Origin: DASREM01 sp035652095
Lineage (GTDB): Bacteria > Acidobacteriota > Terriglobia > Terriglobales > Acidobacteriaceae
Reading direction: 5' to 3'
Length of the DNA stretch: 14,884 nucleotides
Assembly: GCA_035652095.1 (NCBI GenBank)
Contig: DASREM010000032.1
Coordinates: 1-14,884, forward strand
The notes under the pieces were generated by a model. The model had not been told where the DNA came from and did no database searches. It worked only from the letters and a program-made list of their open reading frames with translations. This document shows, piece after piece, positions 6,487 through 14,500 of this stretch. A program made the translations under genes and the position numbers. Numbering within the stretch: position 1 is the stretch's first letter; every line of letters starts with the position of its first letter.

Positions 6487-6927
6487 CATGCAGAACGCCG
6501 CCGCAATTAGAACCGTATCGTGAATCTCTTTATCGGTTGCGCCTTCCCGCCGCGCTCGTTCGACATCGGCTGAAGTAACGTGCTTTCCGCCCTTTTGCAC
6601 CTTTCCCGCGACGTTCAGAAGAGCTTTCATTTTGGCCGACAGGCTCGTCGATTCGAAATCCTGCTTCATTTCCGCGATGAATTCATAGTCAGACGGTTTG
6701 CCGCCAAGATGCTGGGCGGCGGTCGAGCCGTGGCATTGCTGGCAGTAGTAACAATCGTTTTCCGAGGAGACGTACGTCGCAATCATTTCGCGCTCAGCGG
6801 GAGTCAGCGTGTGTGGACCAGTCAGGAGCACTTGCACTAAATCGCACAGCGGTTTCGTCGTTTCCGGACTGAACACCATAGGACCGCGAATCCCCGGAAG
6901 CCCTTCCGTCAACGCAATGTGAGGCAT
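6376..6927 (-). pseudogene. AhpD-like / carboxymuconolactone decarboxylase-family protein, C-terminus lost to IS256
   Basis: Start ATG 6927 has GGAGGA seven bases upstream, 13 bp after the stop of its paralogue. The first 147 residues align nearly end to end with the neighbour at 6941-7510 (MPHIALTEGLPGI against MAHIQLPEGLPGI). They keep the AhpD-type redox motif CYYC with a following histidine (C59, C62, H66) and a preceding glutamate. After AAAFCM (position 6487) the sequence is IS256 end read as an unrelated 36-residue tail. The missing part corresponds to the neighbour's last 45 or so residues. Family members are small helical oligomers with peroxidase-like or decarboxylase activity. The substrate is unknown. 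Confidence 0.85.
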
Positions 6928-6940
6928 CTGAAATCCTCCC

Positions 6941-7510
6941 TCAAGCCTGCGCAGCTTTTTCGCCTTCCTGGAATCGGTTACGCACATAACCTTCGCGGGC
7001 GAGCTGCTCGCCCATGTCGCGGTAAGCTTCGGGTTCGTGCGGTTGCCAGGTCGCGAGACCATCGACGTAGCGGTTATACATGCAGAACGCAGCCGCGATC
7101 AGTACTGCATCGTGAATCTCTTTGTCGGTTGCGCCGTGCTGCCTTGCGCGCGCGATGTCTTCGCTCGTCACCAGCTTTCCTCCCTGTTGCACCTTGCCGG
7201 CGATTGCGAGCAGAGCCTTCAATTTGTCCGAAACAGCAGCAGTTTCCGGATTCACCTTGATCTGTTCCACCAAATCGTAGTTCCCCTTGAGATGCGCGGC
7301 CGCCGCGGCGCTGTGGGAAAGCTGGCAGAAGTTGCATTCATTGCGGTAGGAAACATGCGCCGCAATCATTTCCCGCTCCGCCGAAGTCAACGTGTTCGGT
7401 CCGCGCAGGAGCGTTTCCGCCAGTTCCAACAACGGTTTCGCCGTGCCGGGGCTGAACGCCAGCGGACCGATAATTCCCGGTAGGCCTTCCGGCAGTTGAA
7501 TGTGAGCCAT
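6941..7510 (-). CDS. AhpD-like / carboxymuconolactone decarboxylase-family protein
   Basis: A 189-residue soluble helical protein. Motifs: E47 in AEREMIA, then C59-x2-C62-x3-H66 (CNFCQLSH). This is the glutamate, CXXC and histidine arrangement of AhpD-like alkylhydroperoxidase/peroxidase-related proteins, which act in thiol-based peroxide reduction. ATG at 7510 is preceded by AGGAGGAGAG, a strong ribosome site. I chose it over the longer upstream frame because it matches the start of the paralogue. It lies 55 bp downstream of the MetE-like gene and 13 bp upstream of its truncated paralogue, so the three are probably one transcript. An antioxidant or aromatic-compound role is inference from the fold only. 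Confidence 0.88.
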   Translation of the reverse strand: MAHIQLPEGLPGIIGPLAFSPGTAKPLLELAETLLRGPNTLTSAEREMIAAHVSYRNECNFCQLSHSAAAAAHLKGNYDLVEQIKVNPETAAVSDKLKALLAIAGKVQQGGKLVTSEDIARARQHGATDKEIHDAVLIAAAFCMYNRYVDGLATWQPHEPEAYRDMGEQLAREGYVRNRFQEGEKAAQA

Positions 7511-7565
7511 AGAATCTCTCCTCCTCGAGGCTACATGAATGACCAGCACGGTGGTTCTATAGAGC

Positions 7566-8630
7566 CTAGGCCCCAAGAACCTCAGAAGCCATGCGCGTCC
7601 CTTCGACCCTGCTTCGTACCTTGGCGAACGCAGTCTCCCGGGAAGTGGACGTATCGTCCGCAAACGGGGAAAATCCACAATCATCGGTCGTACCGACTGA
7701 CTCGACCGGTATGATTTCCGCGGCCTCCAGCACTCGGTCTCGCACCTCTTCGGGCGTTTCTATTCGCGGATCGATGGGATCTGTCACTCCAACAAATAGA
7801 ATCTGGTCTGGCGCGAGAAACTTCTTGATTGCTGTGAGCACACGGCCTCGATCCGTCTCGCTGGCCAACTGCACATAGAAACGGCCGACCCGTAAACGAA
7901 ACAGGGCGGGCAACAAATTCAGGTAATCAACGTCCGCGCTGTGCGTCGAGTCGCGATCTCCGCCAGGGCACGTGTGAACTCCGATCCGTTTCCGCTCTTC
8001 GCTCGTAAAACCTTCGAGCACGCGATTGTTCAACGAAACGAACGAGTCGAGCAAGCCGCCGGATGGATCAAGCTTCAGCGCCAGGCGACCTTCGGTGAAA
8101 TCAATCTGTACACACGCGGCGCCCGCGTCCAGGCAACCGCGAATGTCGCTCGCGCCTTCTCGAACCAGATCTTCCAGAAAAGCCTCGCGGGAATATCCGC
8201 GTATTCCAGTTTCCGGATACAACAAGCTCAGAGCCGACACCGAGATCACTGCCTGCTTTACAGGCAGCCGCGTGTATTGTTGAGCAGCTTTGAGATAGGC
8301 GACCGCGTGCGTGCCGAAGCGAAAGGGGCCGCTCGTCAGTCTGGGTAGTTGACGAGTATGTCCGTCCGCAAAGGGAATCACCACCCCGTCAGCGGCTAGG
8401 CACTTGAATCCCGCGAGCGGGTACGTAGCAAAATTGGGCTTCGTCTGCTCACCGTCGCTGATGATCGGAGAACCGGTGCATTCGAAACGCTCGATGGTAT
8501 CGCGCAACGCTGCGTCTTCTGCGCCGCGCAATTCATCCTCGGAGATACTTCCCTCCGCGTACTTACGCATCGCCGAGAGCAATTCCGCGGGGCGCGGGAT
8601 GCTGCCAATAGGTTCCGTCGCTATCGACAT
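7566..8630 (-). CDS. MetE-like cobalamin-independent methionine synthase family protein
   Basis: A 354-residue protein of the MetE C-terminal/UROD-like barrel family, which moves a methyl group to a thiol bound to zinc. Predicted zinc ligands match the MetE pattern: H219-x-C221 (GVHTCPGG), E258 (VQLASETD) and C318 (TTDDCGFSPF). The N-terminal start IGSIPRP is the usual family opening. It is half the length of full MetE (about 750 residues) and lacks the N-terminal barrel, so the methyl donor may not be the usual methyltetrahydropteroyl-triglutamate. ATG 8630 has AGGAG nearby. It heads the minus-strand operon with the two AhpD-like genes. Exact substrate is unknown. Confidence 0.87.
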   Translation of the reverse strand: MSIATEPIGSIPRPAELLSAMRKYAEGSISEDELRGAEDAALRDTIERFECTGSPIISDGEQTKPNFATYPLAGFKCLAADGVVIPFADGHTRQLPRLTSGPFRFGTHAVAYLKAAQQYTRLPVKQAVISVSALSLLYPETGIRGYSREAFLEDLVREGASDIRGCLDAGAACVQIDFTEGRLALKLDPSGGLLDSFVSLNNRVLEGFTSEERKRIGVHTCPGGDRDSTHSADVDYLNLLPALFRLRVGRFYVQLASETDRGRVLTAIKKFLAPDQILFVGVTDPIDPRIETPEEVRDRVLEAAEIIPVESVGTTDDCGFSPFADDTSTSRETAFAKVRSRVEGTRMASEVLGA

Positions 8631-8850
8631 ACTTCAGCTCCTAGCTGCAGTAATCGCTGTCGAGTCATACCTAGACTCTTTGCCGACGCCAGTCGGTGGA
8701 CACACTTCCAAATAAGCGAGACTGTGTGGGGAAAAGAGCGAGATGACAATACTTCGAAAATACTACTGACAGTTAGAATGCTGAGTTATAACGTCTCTCC
8801 CCTCTGGAAATTCTGGGTTTCGGTCGCCGATTCGAAAAGGAGACACTAAA
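8631..8850. promoter_or_regulatory. Divergent intergenic region with a weak promoter candidate
   Basis: The 220-bp gap separates the divergently transcribed MetE-like gene and the small exported protein gene, so it must hold promoters for both. On the plus strand CTGACA (8766-8771) and TATAAC (8787-8792) resemble -35 and -10 boxes, but the 15-bp spacing is short. Nothing clear was seen for the minus strand, and no operator palindrome was recognised. Confidence 0.35.
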
Positions 8851-9234
8851 ATGAAATTCACGGCCCTTGCTTCAAAAGCAATTCCTCTGGTCTTACTTGT
8901 TGTAGCGGTCTGCGCGAGCGCTGCGGACACTCCGACGGTGACCGTCAAAGGTTACGTCTTGGATTCCGCATGCGCGTTCACCAAGGGCCTCAGCAAACCC
9001 ATCAGTAAAGAATGCGCGACGTCGTGCGCGAACGCTGGATCGCCGCTCGTCATTCTCGCCGAGGATGGAACCATTTATTGGCCGATTGCCGATACCACAC
9101 CATCCAGTGGTCAGAATTCCAAGCTGCTCCCATTTGCTGGAGACAAAGTCACGGCAAGCGGGAAGGTTTACAAACGAGGTGGCTCCAAGGCTATCGTGAT
9201 TGAGAAGATCGAAGCGCAAACAGCCGCTAAGTAG
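8851..9234 (+). CDS. Small exported protein with three conserved-looking cysteines
   Basis: A 127-residue protein. A Sec signal peptide is clear: lysine-containing start, hydrophobic stretch IPLVLLVVAVC and a likely signal-peptidase cut after ASA (about residue 24). The mature part has C41, C55 and C59, then a predicted beta-rich segment VTVKGYVLDSAC ... VTASGKVYKRGG ... AIVIEKIE, like a small OB- or beta-barrel fold. Similar proteins of this type are frequent in Acidobacteriota but have no known function. The ATG has AAGGAGA upstream. Cysteine spacing suggests a disulfide or metal site in the periplasm; this is inference. Confidence 0.85.
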   Translation: MKFTALASKAIPLVLLVVAVCASAADTPTVTVKGYVLDSACAFTKGLSKPISKECATSCANAGSPLVILAEDGTIYWPIADTTPSSGQNSKLLPFAGDKVTASGKVYKRGGSKAIVIEKIEAQTAAK

Positions 9235-9322
9235 CGCCGGTTACCGCCGTTATCATCAATCTGGCCCTGCTGACCCCGCGCGAGCAATAGCCGCTACGGA
9301 CTTGCTGTTCTAAAGCTGCGTT

Positions 9323-9952
9323 TCACGGGACGGTCGCTAGCCCTTTGCGGATTGCATATGCAACGAGTTCGGCCGTCTTGTGAAAGCCCAGCGACTTCAT
9401 GATATTGGCGCGGTGGGCCGCCACCGTGTTGATGCTCAGATCGAGGTGCAGCGCAATTTCGCGGTTAGACCTGCCGTTGACGATTAGCCGCAGAACTTCT
9501 ACCTCACGCGCGCTTAAACCCGAGCGCCGCTTGGTTCTTAGGGCGGACGGCTTGCGTGCATCCTGCTCGAACAAGAGTTCACCGGCCGCCACTCGTTTGA
9601 TTGCAGCGGCCAGTTCCAGATCCACGGCTTTTTTGAAGACGTATCCGCGTGCCCCTGCCGCAATTGCGCGGCGCACCCAAGTGTCTTCGTCGTGGACGCT
9701 GCACATGAGGACAGCAGTATGGGGGCATGACTTCGCAATCTGCCTAGTGGCCAAGAGGCCACTCACGCCCGGCAAAGAACTATCCATCAGCACAACCGTT
9801 GGCTTCAATTTGCAGGCCATTTGCACTGCCTGAGCGCCATCCCCCGCTTCACCCACTACATCGATGCTAGGCTCATCCTCGATGACGCGGCGAAAGCTCT
9901 TCCTGACCAGGGCATGGTCATCCACAAGCAGAACCGTGATCTTTCTCTCCAC
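9323..9952 (-). CDS. NarL/FixJ-family response regulator (REC-LuxR HTH)
   Basis: A 209-residue two-domain regulator. The receiver domain (1-120) has D11-D12, phospho-acceptor D57 (VVLMDSSLPG), S85 and K107 (YVFKK), so phosphorylation is possible. The LuxR-type helix-turn-helix covers about residues 143-205 (GLSAREVEVLRLIVNGRSNR, then NTVAAHRANIMKSLG). Translation starts at a GTG (9952), with GGAGGA about eleven bases upstream. No histidine kinase lies in the window. It follows the SCO1-like gene by 55 bp on the same strand, so it may be co-transcribed with it and could control this or another redox gene set. Its partner and targets are unknown. Confidence 0.92.
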   Translation of the reverse strand: MERKITVLLVDDHALVRKSFRRVIEDEPSIDVVGEAGDGAQAVQMACKLKPTVVLMDSSLPGVSGLLATRQIAKSCPHTAVLMCSVHDEDTWVRRAIAAGARGYVFKKAVDLELAAAIKRVAAGELLFEQDARKPSALRTKRRSGLSAREVEVLRLIVNGRSNREIALHLDLSINTVAAHRANIMKSLGFHKTAELVAYAIRKGLATVP

Positions 9953-10007
9953 CCGATTCGCAGTCCTCCGTAGGCTCGATGGCTAAACAAATCGCTTTCG
10001 CGAACGC

Positions 10008-10910
10008 CTAACGCGATGCATTGAACGTTCGTTCCGACGGGCGTCGCAATACTTGATCCAGGAGATCACCGAGCTGAACCGCGCTGAACTCGTTCCCTTC
10101 AAGATCAACAACGAGATTTCCATGCTGATCCACGACGATGGTATGCAGGGAGTGCGTCATCAGCCCTTCATCCGGCCAATAGCTGATCCCCATGCGGTTG
10201 CAGATATCTTCCACATCGGATAACGAGCCTGTGAGTAGGCGCCAGCCATTCGGGTCGGCGTTCCACGTCTTCCCGTACTTCGCCATTACTTCTGGCGTGT
10301 CGTGAACAGGATCGAAAGTAATCGTCATGAAGACCAAGTCACGGCCCAACTGCGAAGAAAAGCGTTTTTGCAGCTGGCGGAAGTTGTTCGCGATGCGAAA
10401 GCAGAAATTGGGCAGCGCGCAATGCGTGTAGGTAAAAGTGATGGCGACGACCTTACCACTGAACTGAGCAAGCGTTACGTTGCGACGATTTTGATCGACG
10501 AGCGAGAAGTCCGGCACTGGCTCCCCCACACGCAACTCGCCCCCTGACTTAGTTCCGCCAGCAATCCCAGCGATCAGCTTCAAACGTCGTGCCCCAAGCG
10601 GGTCCTGCTCAACGCCTTCGTAGCGATGAATGCGGATTCCTTCAACGTAAGATAAGTTCCCATCCACAACGAGGGTAAATTCGATCATGGTCCCGGGGAT
10701 TAAACCATCGAGCTCCTTTGCGTTGTGCACCGTGAATGGCATAGCCATGGCTTCCATGTAGTCGGGGATTTCTTCACAAGAGATCAGCAAGGAGCTATGC
10801 GTCTTGTCGACCTTCAGCACCAGCCCTTTCGCGGCGTACCTCTGGGCCGCCCATCCATGGCTGGCCGCAAATACCCCGGCCATCATCACAAGAAGCAATC
10901 GTTGGATCAT
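10008..10910 (-). CDS. Exported SCO1/SenC-family protein with N-terminal CusF-like copper-binding domain
   Basis: A 300-residue protein. Signal peptide: residues 1-21 (MIQRLLLVMMAGVF...GWA). Residues about 25-95 look like a CusF-type copper-binding domain, with methionines M52, M55 and M57 in DYMEAMAMPFTV. Residues about 128-290 are a thioredoxin-fold SCO domain (VGEPVPDFSLVD), with cysteines C164 and C170 in YTHCALPNFC. This is a CX5C spacing in place of the standard SCO CX3C. A conserved histidine is at H253 (MTHSLH). SCO proteins deliver copper to the CuA site of cytochrome oxidase or serve as thiol reductases. It starts 23 bp after the FG-GAP gene and is presumably co-expressed with it. 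Confidence 0.9.
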   Translation of the reverse strand: MIQRLLLVMMAGVFAASHGWAAQRYAAKGLVLKVDKTHSSLLISCEEIPDYMEAMAMPFTVHNAKELDGLIPGTMIEFTLVVDGNLSYVEGIRIHRYEGVEQDPLGARRLKLIAGIAGGTKSGGELRVGEPVPDFSLVDQNRRNVTLAQFSGKVVAITFTYTHCALPNFCFRIANNFRQLQKRFSSQLGRDLVFMTITFDPVHDTPEVMAKYGKTWNADPNGWRLLTGSLSDVEDICNRMGISYWPDEGLMTHSLHTIVVDQHGNLVVDLEGNEFSAVQLGDLLDQVLRRPSERTFNASR

Positions 10911-10933
10911 CGAAGATAAACTCCCTGCACCGC

Positions 10934-13579
10934 TTAGTTCTTGTTCGCTTCACCATTGGAAGCGGAGCCGGCGGAAGCAATAGCCTCCATTTGCTGTCCT
11001 CCCAGGCGAAATGGCTTGCGGTCGAGTTTGGCGTATGTCTCCCCGAATTCCTTGATTTCAAGAAACTGGTTTTTGCCCACGTCGTGGAACACTTGATGAG
11101 TTTTGCTGGCAGGCCAAAATAGTTCGATGCTCACGATGCGTGCGGACTTGCCCAGGCCTATATGTTGTTCGAGTGGGGACGCTCCAAAGGAACCGCCGCT
11201 GCCGACCGTCCGGTAGATGGAACGAATTCCCTGGCCTTCATTCTCGACGGTCACTTTGATCCGCGTTCCAATCGCCACGCGGTTCGACTTCACTCCCACC
11301 AGCTTCAAGCTGATCCAGTCGCTGCCATGGCCGGGGTTGCGGAAAACGCGGATCTGATGGCGATCCCCCAGTGTTGCCCCGCCGACTGAATGGATAATGT
11401 CTTCGTTCCCGGTGTGCGCGAGGTCGGCAAAAGCGATTCCGTGGCCCTTGTGCAGTTCACCCGTGCCTGAGGAAAAAGTGACATCCTCAAAGTATTTGCC
11501 ATCGTGATTGCGCAGCAGCACGCTGGGAACGAGGGAGGCATAGGAGGGATTGCCTGTTCCCATGTAAATGTCCAAGTACCCGTCGTTGTCGATGTCACCG
11601 AAGTTCGCGCCCATGGGCATAAAGACCTTGTCGAGGCCAGCCTGGGCTGTAACGTCGCGGAACTTGCCGTTTCCCAGGTTCTTGTAGAGCTTGAGGGCGC
11701 CGGCATTATGTGGAAGGCCGAGATACGTGCGAACCGTTTCGTCGACCGAGGTGAAGTAACTCGTAACAAAGATGTCCGGAAGGCCGTCGTTGTCGTAGTC
11801 GAAAAACCACGTGGCGAAGCCCGCCCGGCTACCGGGAACGCCAGCTTCTCGGCCGACTTCGGTAAAAGTGTTGTCGTGATTGTTGTGGTACAGGAAGTTG
11901 TCCCCGTTCAGATTGGAAACATAAAAATCAACATAGCCGTCGTTGTCGTAGTCCGCGGCCGCTACACCCTTTGAAAATGCCGATCCATCGCCTGAGATTC
12001 CCGAGGAAATCGAAATATCCTTGAAAGTCCCGTCGCCCTTGTTTAGGAACAACTGGGCCGTACCCCGCTCGTTGGCTACGAAAAGATCGAGCAGACCGTC
12101 GTTGTTGATGTCGGCCCAGACGGCAGCCTGAGAACTGGTCGGCTCCGCCAAGCCGGCTTCAACGGTGACATCAGTGAACGTGCCGTCGCAGTTGTTCCGG
12201 AGCAGAGATTTCCGCTGAGGAAACTCCCATCCTCCCCGCAAAACCAGGATGTCGATGCAGCCGTCATTGTTGTAGTCGGTTTGAATGATATTGAGGCCGC
12301 CGAACTGACCGGAGAGCCCCGCCTTCTCCGTTTGATCGGTAAAGGTGCCGTCGCCGTTGTTGTGAAAGTAGTGCAGCGAAGCGCAGCTTTCGAATCCTGA
12401 CGTGACGACATCGAAGAGGCCATTGTTTTCGAAGTCGTCCACAATCACACCGCCAGCCGTGGAAAAGGACTTCAAGCCGGCTTCGAAAGCCACGTCTACA
12501 AAACGCCTTACGTCTTCCCTAGATTCAAACGCCGACGGCGGAATCAAGAATTGCTGCGGAACCTTCTCCGGATACTTCCCGAGCGTCATATAAGCCAGGT
12601 TCAGAAGCCATCTCACTTCGAGTTCCTCCGGCTTTTTATCGAGATATTTCAGGAAGTATTCGATTGCTTTCTGCGAATCGCTCGTCTTTTGATAGCAGCT
12701 ACCCGCGCGGATCGGCAGAAGACATTTCTCTCCCGGGGCGCGGTACGCGTCGTTTTCCATTTCCGATTTATGCAGATAGATGATCCCAAGCGCTTCCTCC
12801 ATTTGAGGAATCGCGGAGGGAACATCGGACGACGCAATCCGATAGGACTCCTGATACTGCTCGACGGCGGAGTCCATGTTTCCTTGGTACGCATAGAGCT
12901 GGGCCAGGGCGAAATGCATCTGCATGACGTCGATTGCGGGCTTGCGAGCAAGATCGTCTCGATGCGTGGGCGAGACGACATCGCTTAGCAAGCCGGTCAC
13001 GTATGTGAGCGACTGCTTGCGCAATTCGCATACATTGCCGGGGTCGGCATTCCAATCGGACGCCTTCGGAAAGCGAATCAGCGCGGTCTCTGCTTCAGAA
13101 AGACCATCGACATCAAGCACGTATTTCACCGCTCCCGTAGCAGCCAATGCAAAGTTTCGTGCGGTGTCCGCTTCTTTCACGGGAGCGCTGTCGCCTTTTT
13201 CCATGATTTTCAAAATGGCGTAACCCGATGGGATACGGGCAACCGGCGAAACCTGTCCCGATCCCACACCGCGCAGAGCGTCGCGCAGCTCAGCCCTCAA
13301 GGCGGCAGGATTGAAGATTCCCATGTAGCCGCCTGCATCCGCAGTCGGATCAACGGACTTCTCTCGGGCAAGTTGGGCGAAGTTCTCGCCCTTTTTCAGC
13401 CGGTCCAGCACGTCCCGTGCCTCCTCCGGAGAGCGCACTACGATTACTTGCAATGGGATTTCGTTAGTAGTGTTTTCCTTTGCGGACTGAGAACCCTGCG
13501 GCAAAACCGGCGGACAGAAAATCGTTACCAGGCTGAATAACAATCCCAAACCGCAGATGCTTGCGGACTTTGTAGACAT
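10934..13579 (-). CDS. Secreted PpiC-TPR-FG-GAP/ASPIC (CRTAC1-type) protein
   Basis: An 881-residue multi-domain exported protein. Residues 1-28 form a signal peptide (FSLVTIFCPPVLPQG). Residues about 43-127 are a PpiC/parvulin-like rotamase domain (LKKGENFAQLAREKSVDP, then GGYMGIF). Residues about 215-335 contain TPR-like helical repeats (LAQLYAYQGNMDSAVEQY, QKAIEYFLKYLDKKPEE). Residues about 375-730 form a beta-propeller of FG-GAP/VCBS repeats with calcium-loop motifs: DYNNDGCID, DINNDGLLD, DYDNDGYVD, DYDNDGLPD, DIDNDGYLD. About 765-840 is an ASPIC/UnbV domain (NRVAIGTRIKV, VGSGGSFGAS). CRTAC1 proteins are usually cell-surface or periplasmic. The job here is unknown; the SCO1-like neighbour hints at envelope redox or copper work. 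ATG 13579 has only a weak ribosome site. Confidence 0.9.
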   Translation of the reverse strand: MSTKSASICGLGLLFSLVTIFCPPVLPQGSQSAKENTTNEIPLQVIVVRSPEEARDVLDRLKKGENFAQLAREKSVDPTADAGGYMGIFNPAALRAELRDALRGVGSGQVSPVARIPSGYAILKIMEKGDSAPVKEADTARNFALAATGAVKYVLDVDGLSEAETALIRFPKASDWNADPGNVCELRKQSLTYVTGLLSDVVSPTHRDDLARKPAIDVMQMHFALAQLYAYQGNMDSAVEQYQESYRIASSDVPSAIPQMEEALGIIYLHKSEMENDAYRAPGEKCLLPIRAGSCYQKTSDSQKAIEYFLKYLDKKPEELEVRWLLNLAYMTLGKYPEKVPQQFLIPPSAFESREDVRRFVDVAFEAGLKSFSTAGGVIVDDFENNGLFDVVTSGFESCASLHYFHNNGDGTFTDQTEKAGLSGQFGGLNIIQTDYNNDGCIDILVLRGGWEFPQRKSLLRNNCDGTFTDVTVEAGLAEPTSSQAAVWADINNDGLLDLFVANERGTAQLFLNKGDGTFKDISISSGISGDGSAFSKGVAAADYDNDGYVDFYVSNLNGDNFLYHNNHDNTFTEVGREAGVPGSRAGFATWFFDYDNDGLPDIFVTSYFTSVDETVRTYLGLPHNAGALKLYKNLGNGKFRDVTAQAGLDKVFMPMGANFGDIDNDGYLDIYMGTGNPSYASLVPSVLLRNHDGKYFEDVTFSSGTGELHKGHGIAFADLAHTGNEDIIHSVGGATLGDRHQIRVFRNPGHGSDWISLKLVGVKSNRVAIGTRIKVTVENEGQGIRSIYRTVGSGGSFGASPLEQHIGLGKSARIVSIELFWPASKTHQVFHDVGKNQFLEIKEFGETYAKLDRKPFRLGGQQMEAIASAGSASNGEANKN

Positions 13580-13773
13580 CCCGTTCCCACCCCGGACTCG
13601 TATCCTTGCTTCGGCAGATAGAACGGGAATCGTATGTGGGAAGCAGCGGCCAGGCCATAACGCAAACTGGTTAGGGCAAAAGTACTAGCGCAAGAAGCTG
13701 GGTGCCGCGCTGGCGGCACTACCTGATTCCTGCGTCGCGATCAATGCAGAAGACCTGAAATCGACGACTCCGG
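13580..13773. other. Intergenic leader upstream of the FG-GAP gene
   Basis: This roughly 190-bp stretch should contain the promoter for the minus-strand FG-GAP/SCO1 cluster. No convincing -35/-10 pair or operator was recognised on either strand, and the short ORFs crossing it look like chance frames. I see nothing else in it. Confidence 0.4.
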
Positions 13774-13938
13774 TTAAATCGTCGCCAACCGTGAGCGCCG
13801 GGCTTTAGCGTAGTCATACAAAGCGGCGTTAGCGCTGGTGATGATCGCAAGCGATTCCACGGCGGCAGCGAGATCGCTGCCGCGCAAAACAAAATACATT
13901 TCGTTCTCACCGAGGTCCGTATAAACGCGGTTGCCCAT
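13774..13938 (-). CDS. Unrecognised small ORF touching the QatB junction
   Basis: A 54-residue frame from ATG 13938 to TAA at 13774: it opens MGNRVYTDLGENEMYFVLRG and continues DLAAAVESLAIITSANAALY. The composition and the amphipathic helix pattern look protein-like, and synonymous positions are mostly G or C. No good ribosome site is visible, and the frame is open further upstream into the QatB-like gene on the other strand, so it may be the 3' part of a longer gene cut at about 13940, or a chance frame. No family recognised. Confidence 0.3.
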   Translation of the reverse strand: MGNRVYTDLGENEMYFVLRGSDLAAAVESLAIITSANAALYDYAKARRSRLATI

Positions 13939-14500
13939 GCACCCGAGGCTCAGAATCGGATTTGGCGGAACCGCTTCGACGGCAAATGCGCTTTATGGAG
14001 CTTTGTCGAGTGTCGCGGGAGGGCAAGTTCCAGCAGCAGGAAGTCCGCTGGACCCGATCTTGCTGGGCGGGCGATCAGCACGGGAAATTATGGACGCGGT
14101 CGTCGAAGCAGTACGGCCCGCGGACGGAACGCAGGATGCCGAGGCCGGGCGCGTCTCCATCAAAGACGCCCTGTCTGAACTATTGACCATGTTCCCGAAC
14201 GCCGATCTTCTCAACCTTAGCGAGGATCAGCGGACTTTCGCCATAGAGCGTTTCGTCTCGATTGACGTGTTCCGGCGTTTCTACCTTGATCTTGGAAAAA
14301 CCATTCAGGATAAGGCTCCGACCGCAACGGCTGCCATGGCGCGATTGAAGGAAGTAAAAAACTACATCAAGGAAACGGTCTCGGCGGCGTTCCGCAAGCT
14401 GCGGGCCGCAGGAAGCAGGTTAACGACGAGCCGTGTCAATGGATTCGTCCGGGATGCACTGAGAGAGGTTTTCCAGGTGTTTGAGGGCTACATTCAATGA
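13931..14500 (+). pseudogene. qatB: QatB-like anti-phage protein, C-terminal part
   Basis: The 189-residue frame matches the C-terminal region I recall for QatB, the protein of unknown activity in the four-gene Qat (QatABCD) anti-phage system. Recognisable stretches are GGRSAREIMDAVVEAVRPAD (a QatB-type block), DALSELL, and a helical tail ending FQVFEGYIQ. The helical sequence from about residue 75 on is what follows in the family. An in-frame TAA at 13922 lies just upstream, and only a TTG (13931) or ATG (13937) start without a clear ribosome site is available. The usual longer N-terminus is absent, so the gene is probably 5'-truncated. Its stop overlaps the next start as ATGA, the expected qatB-qatC order. 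Identification is from memory of the family, not from a search. Confidence 0.65.

Noticed and set aside
9235..9322. Terminator between the convergent exported-protein and response-regulator genes
   Set aside because: No GC-rich stem followed by T residues could be found in the 88-bp gap.
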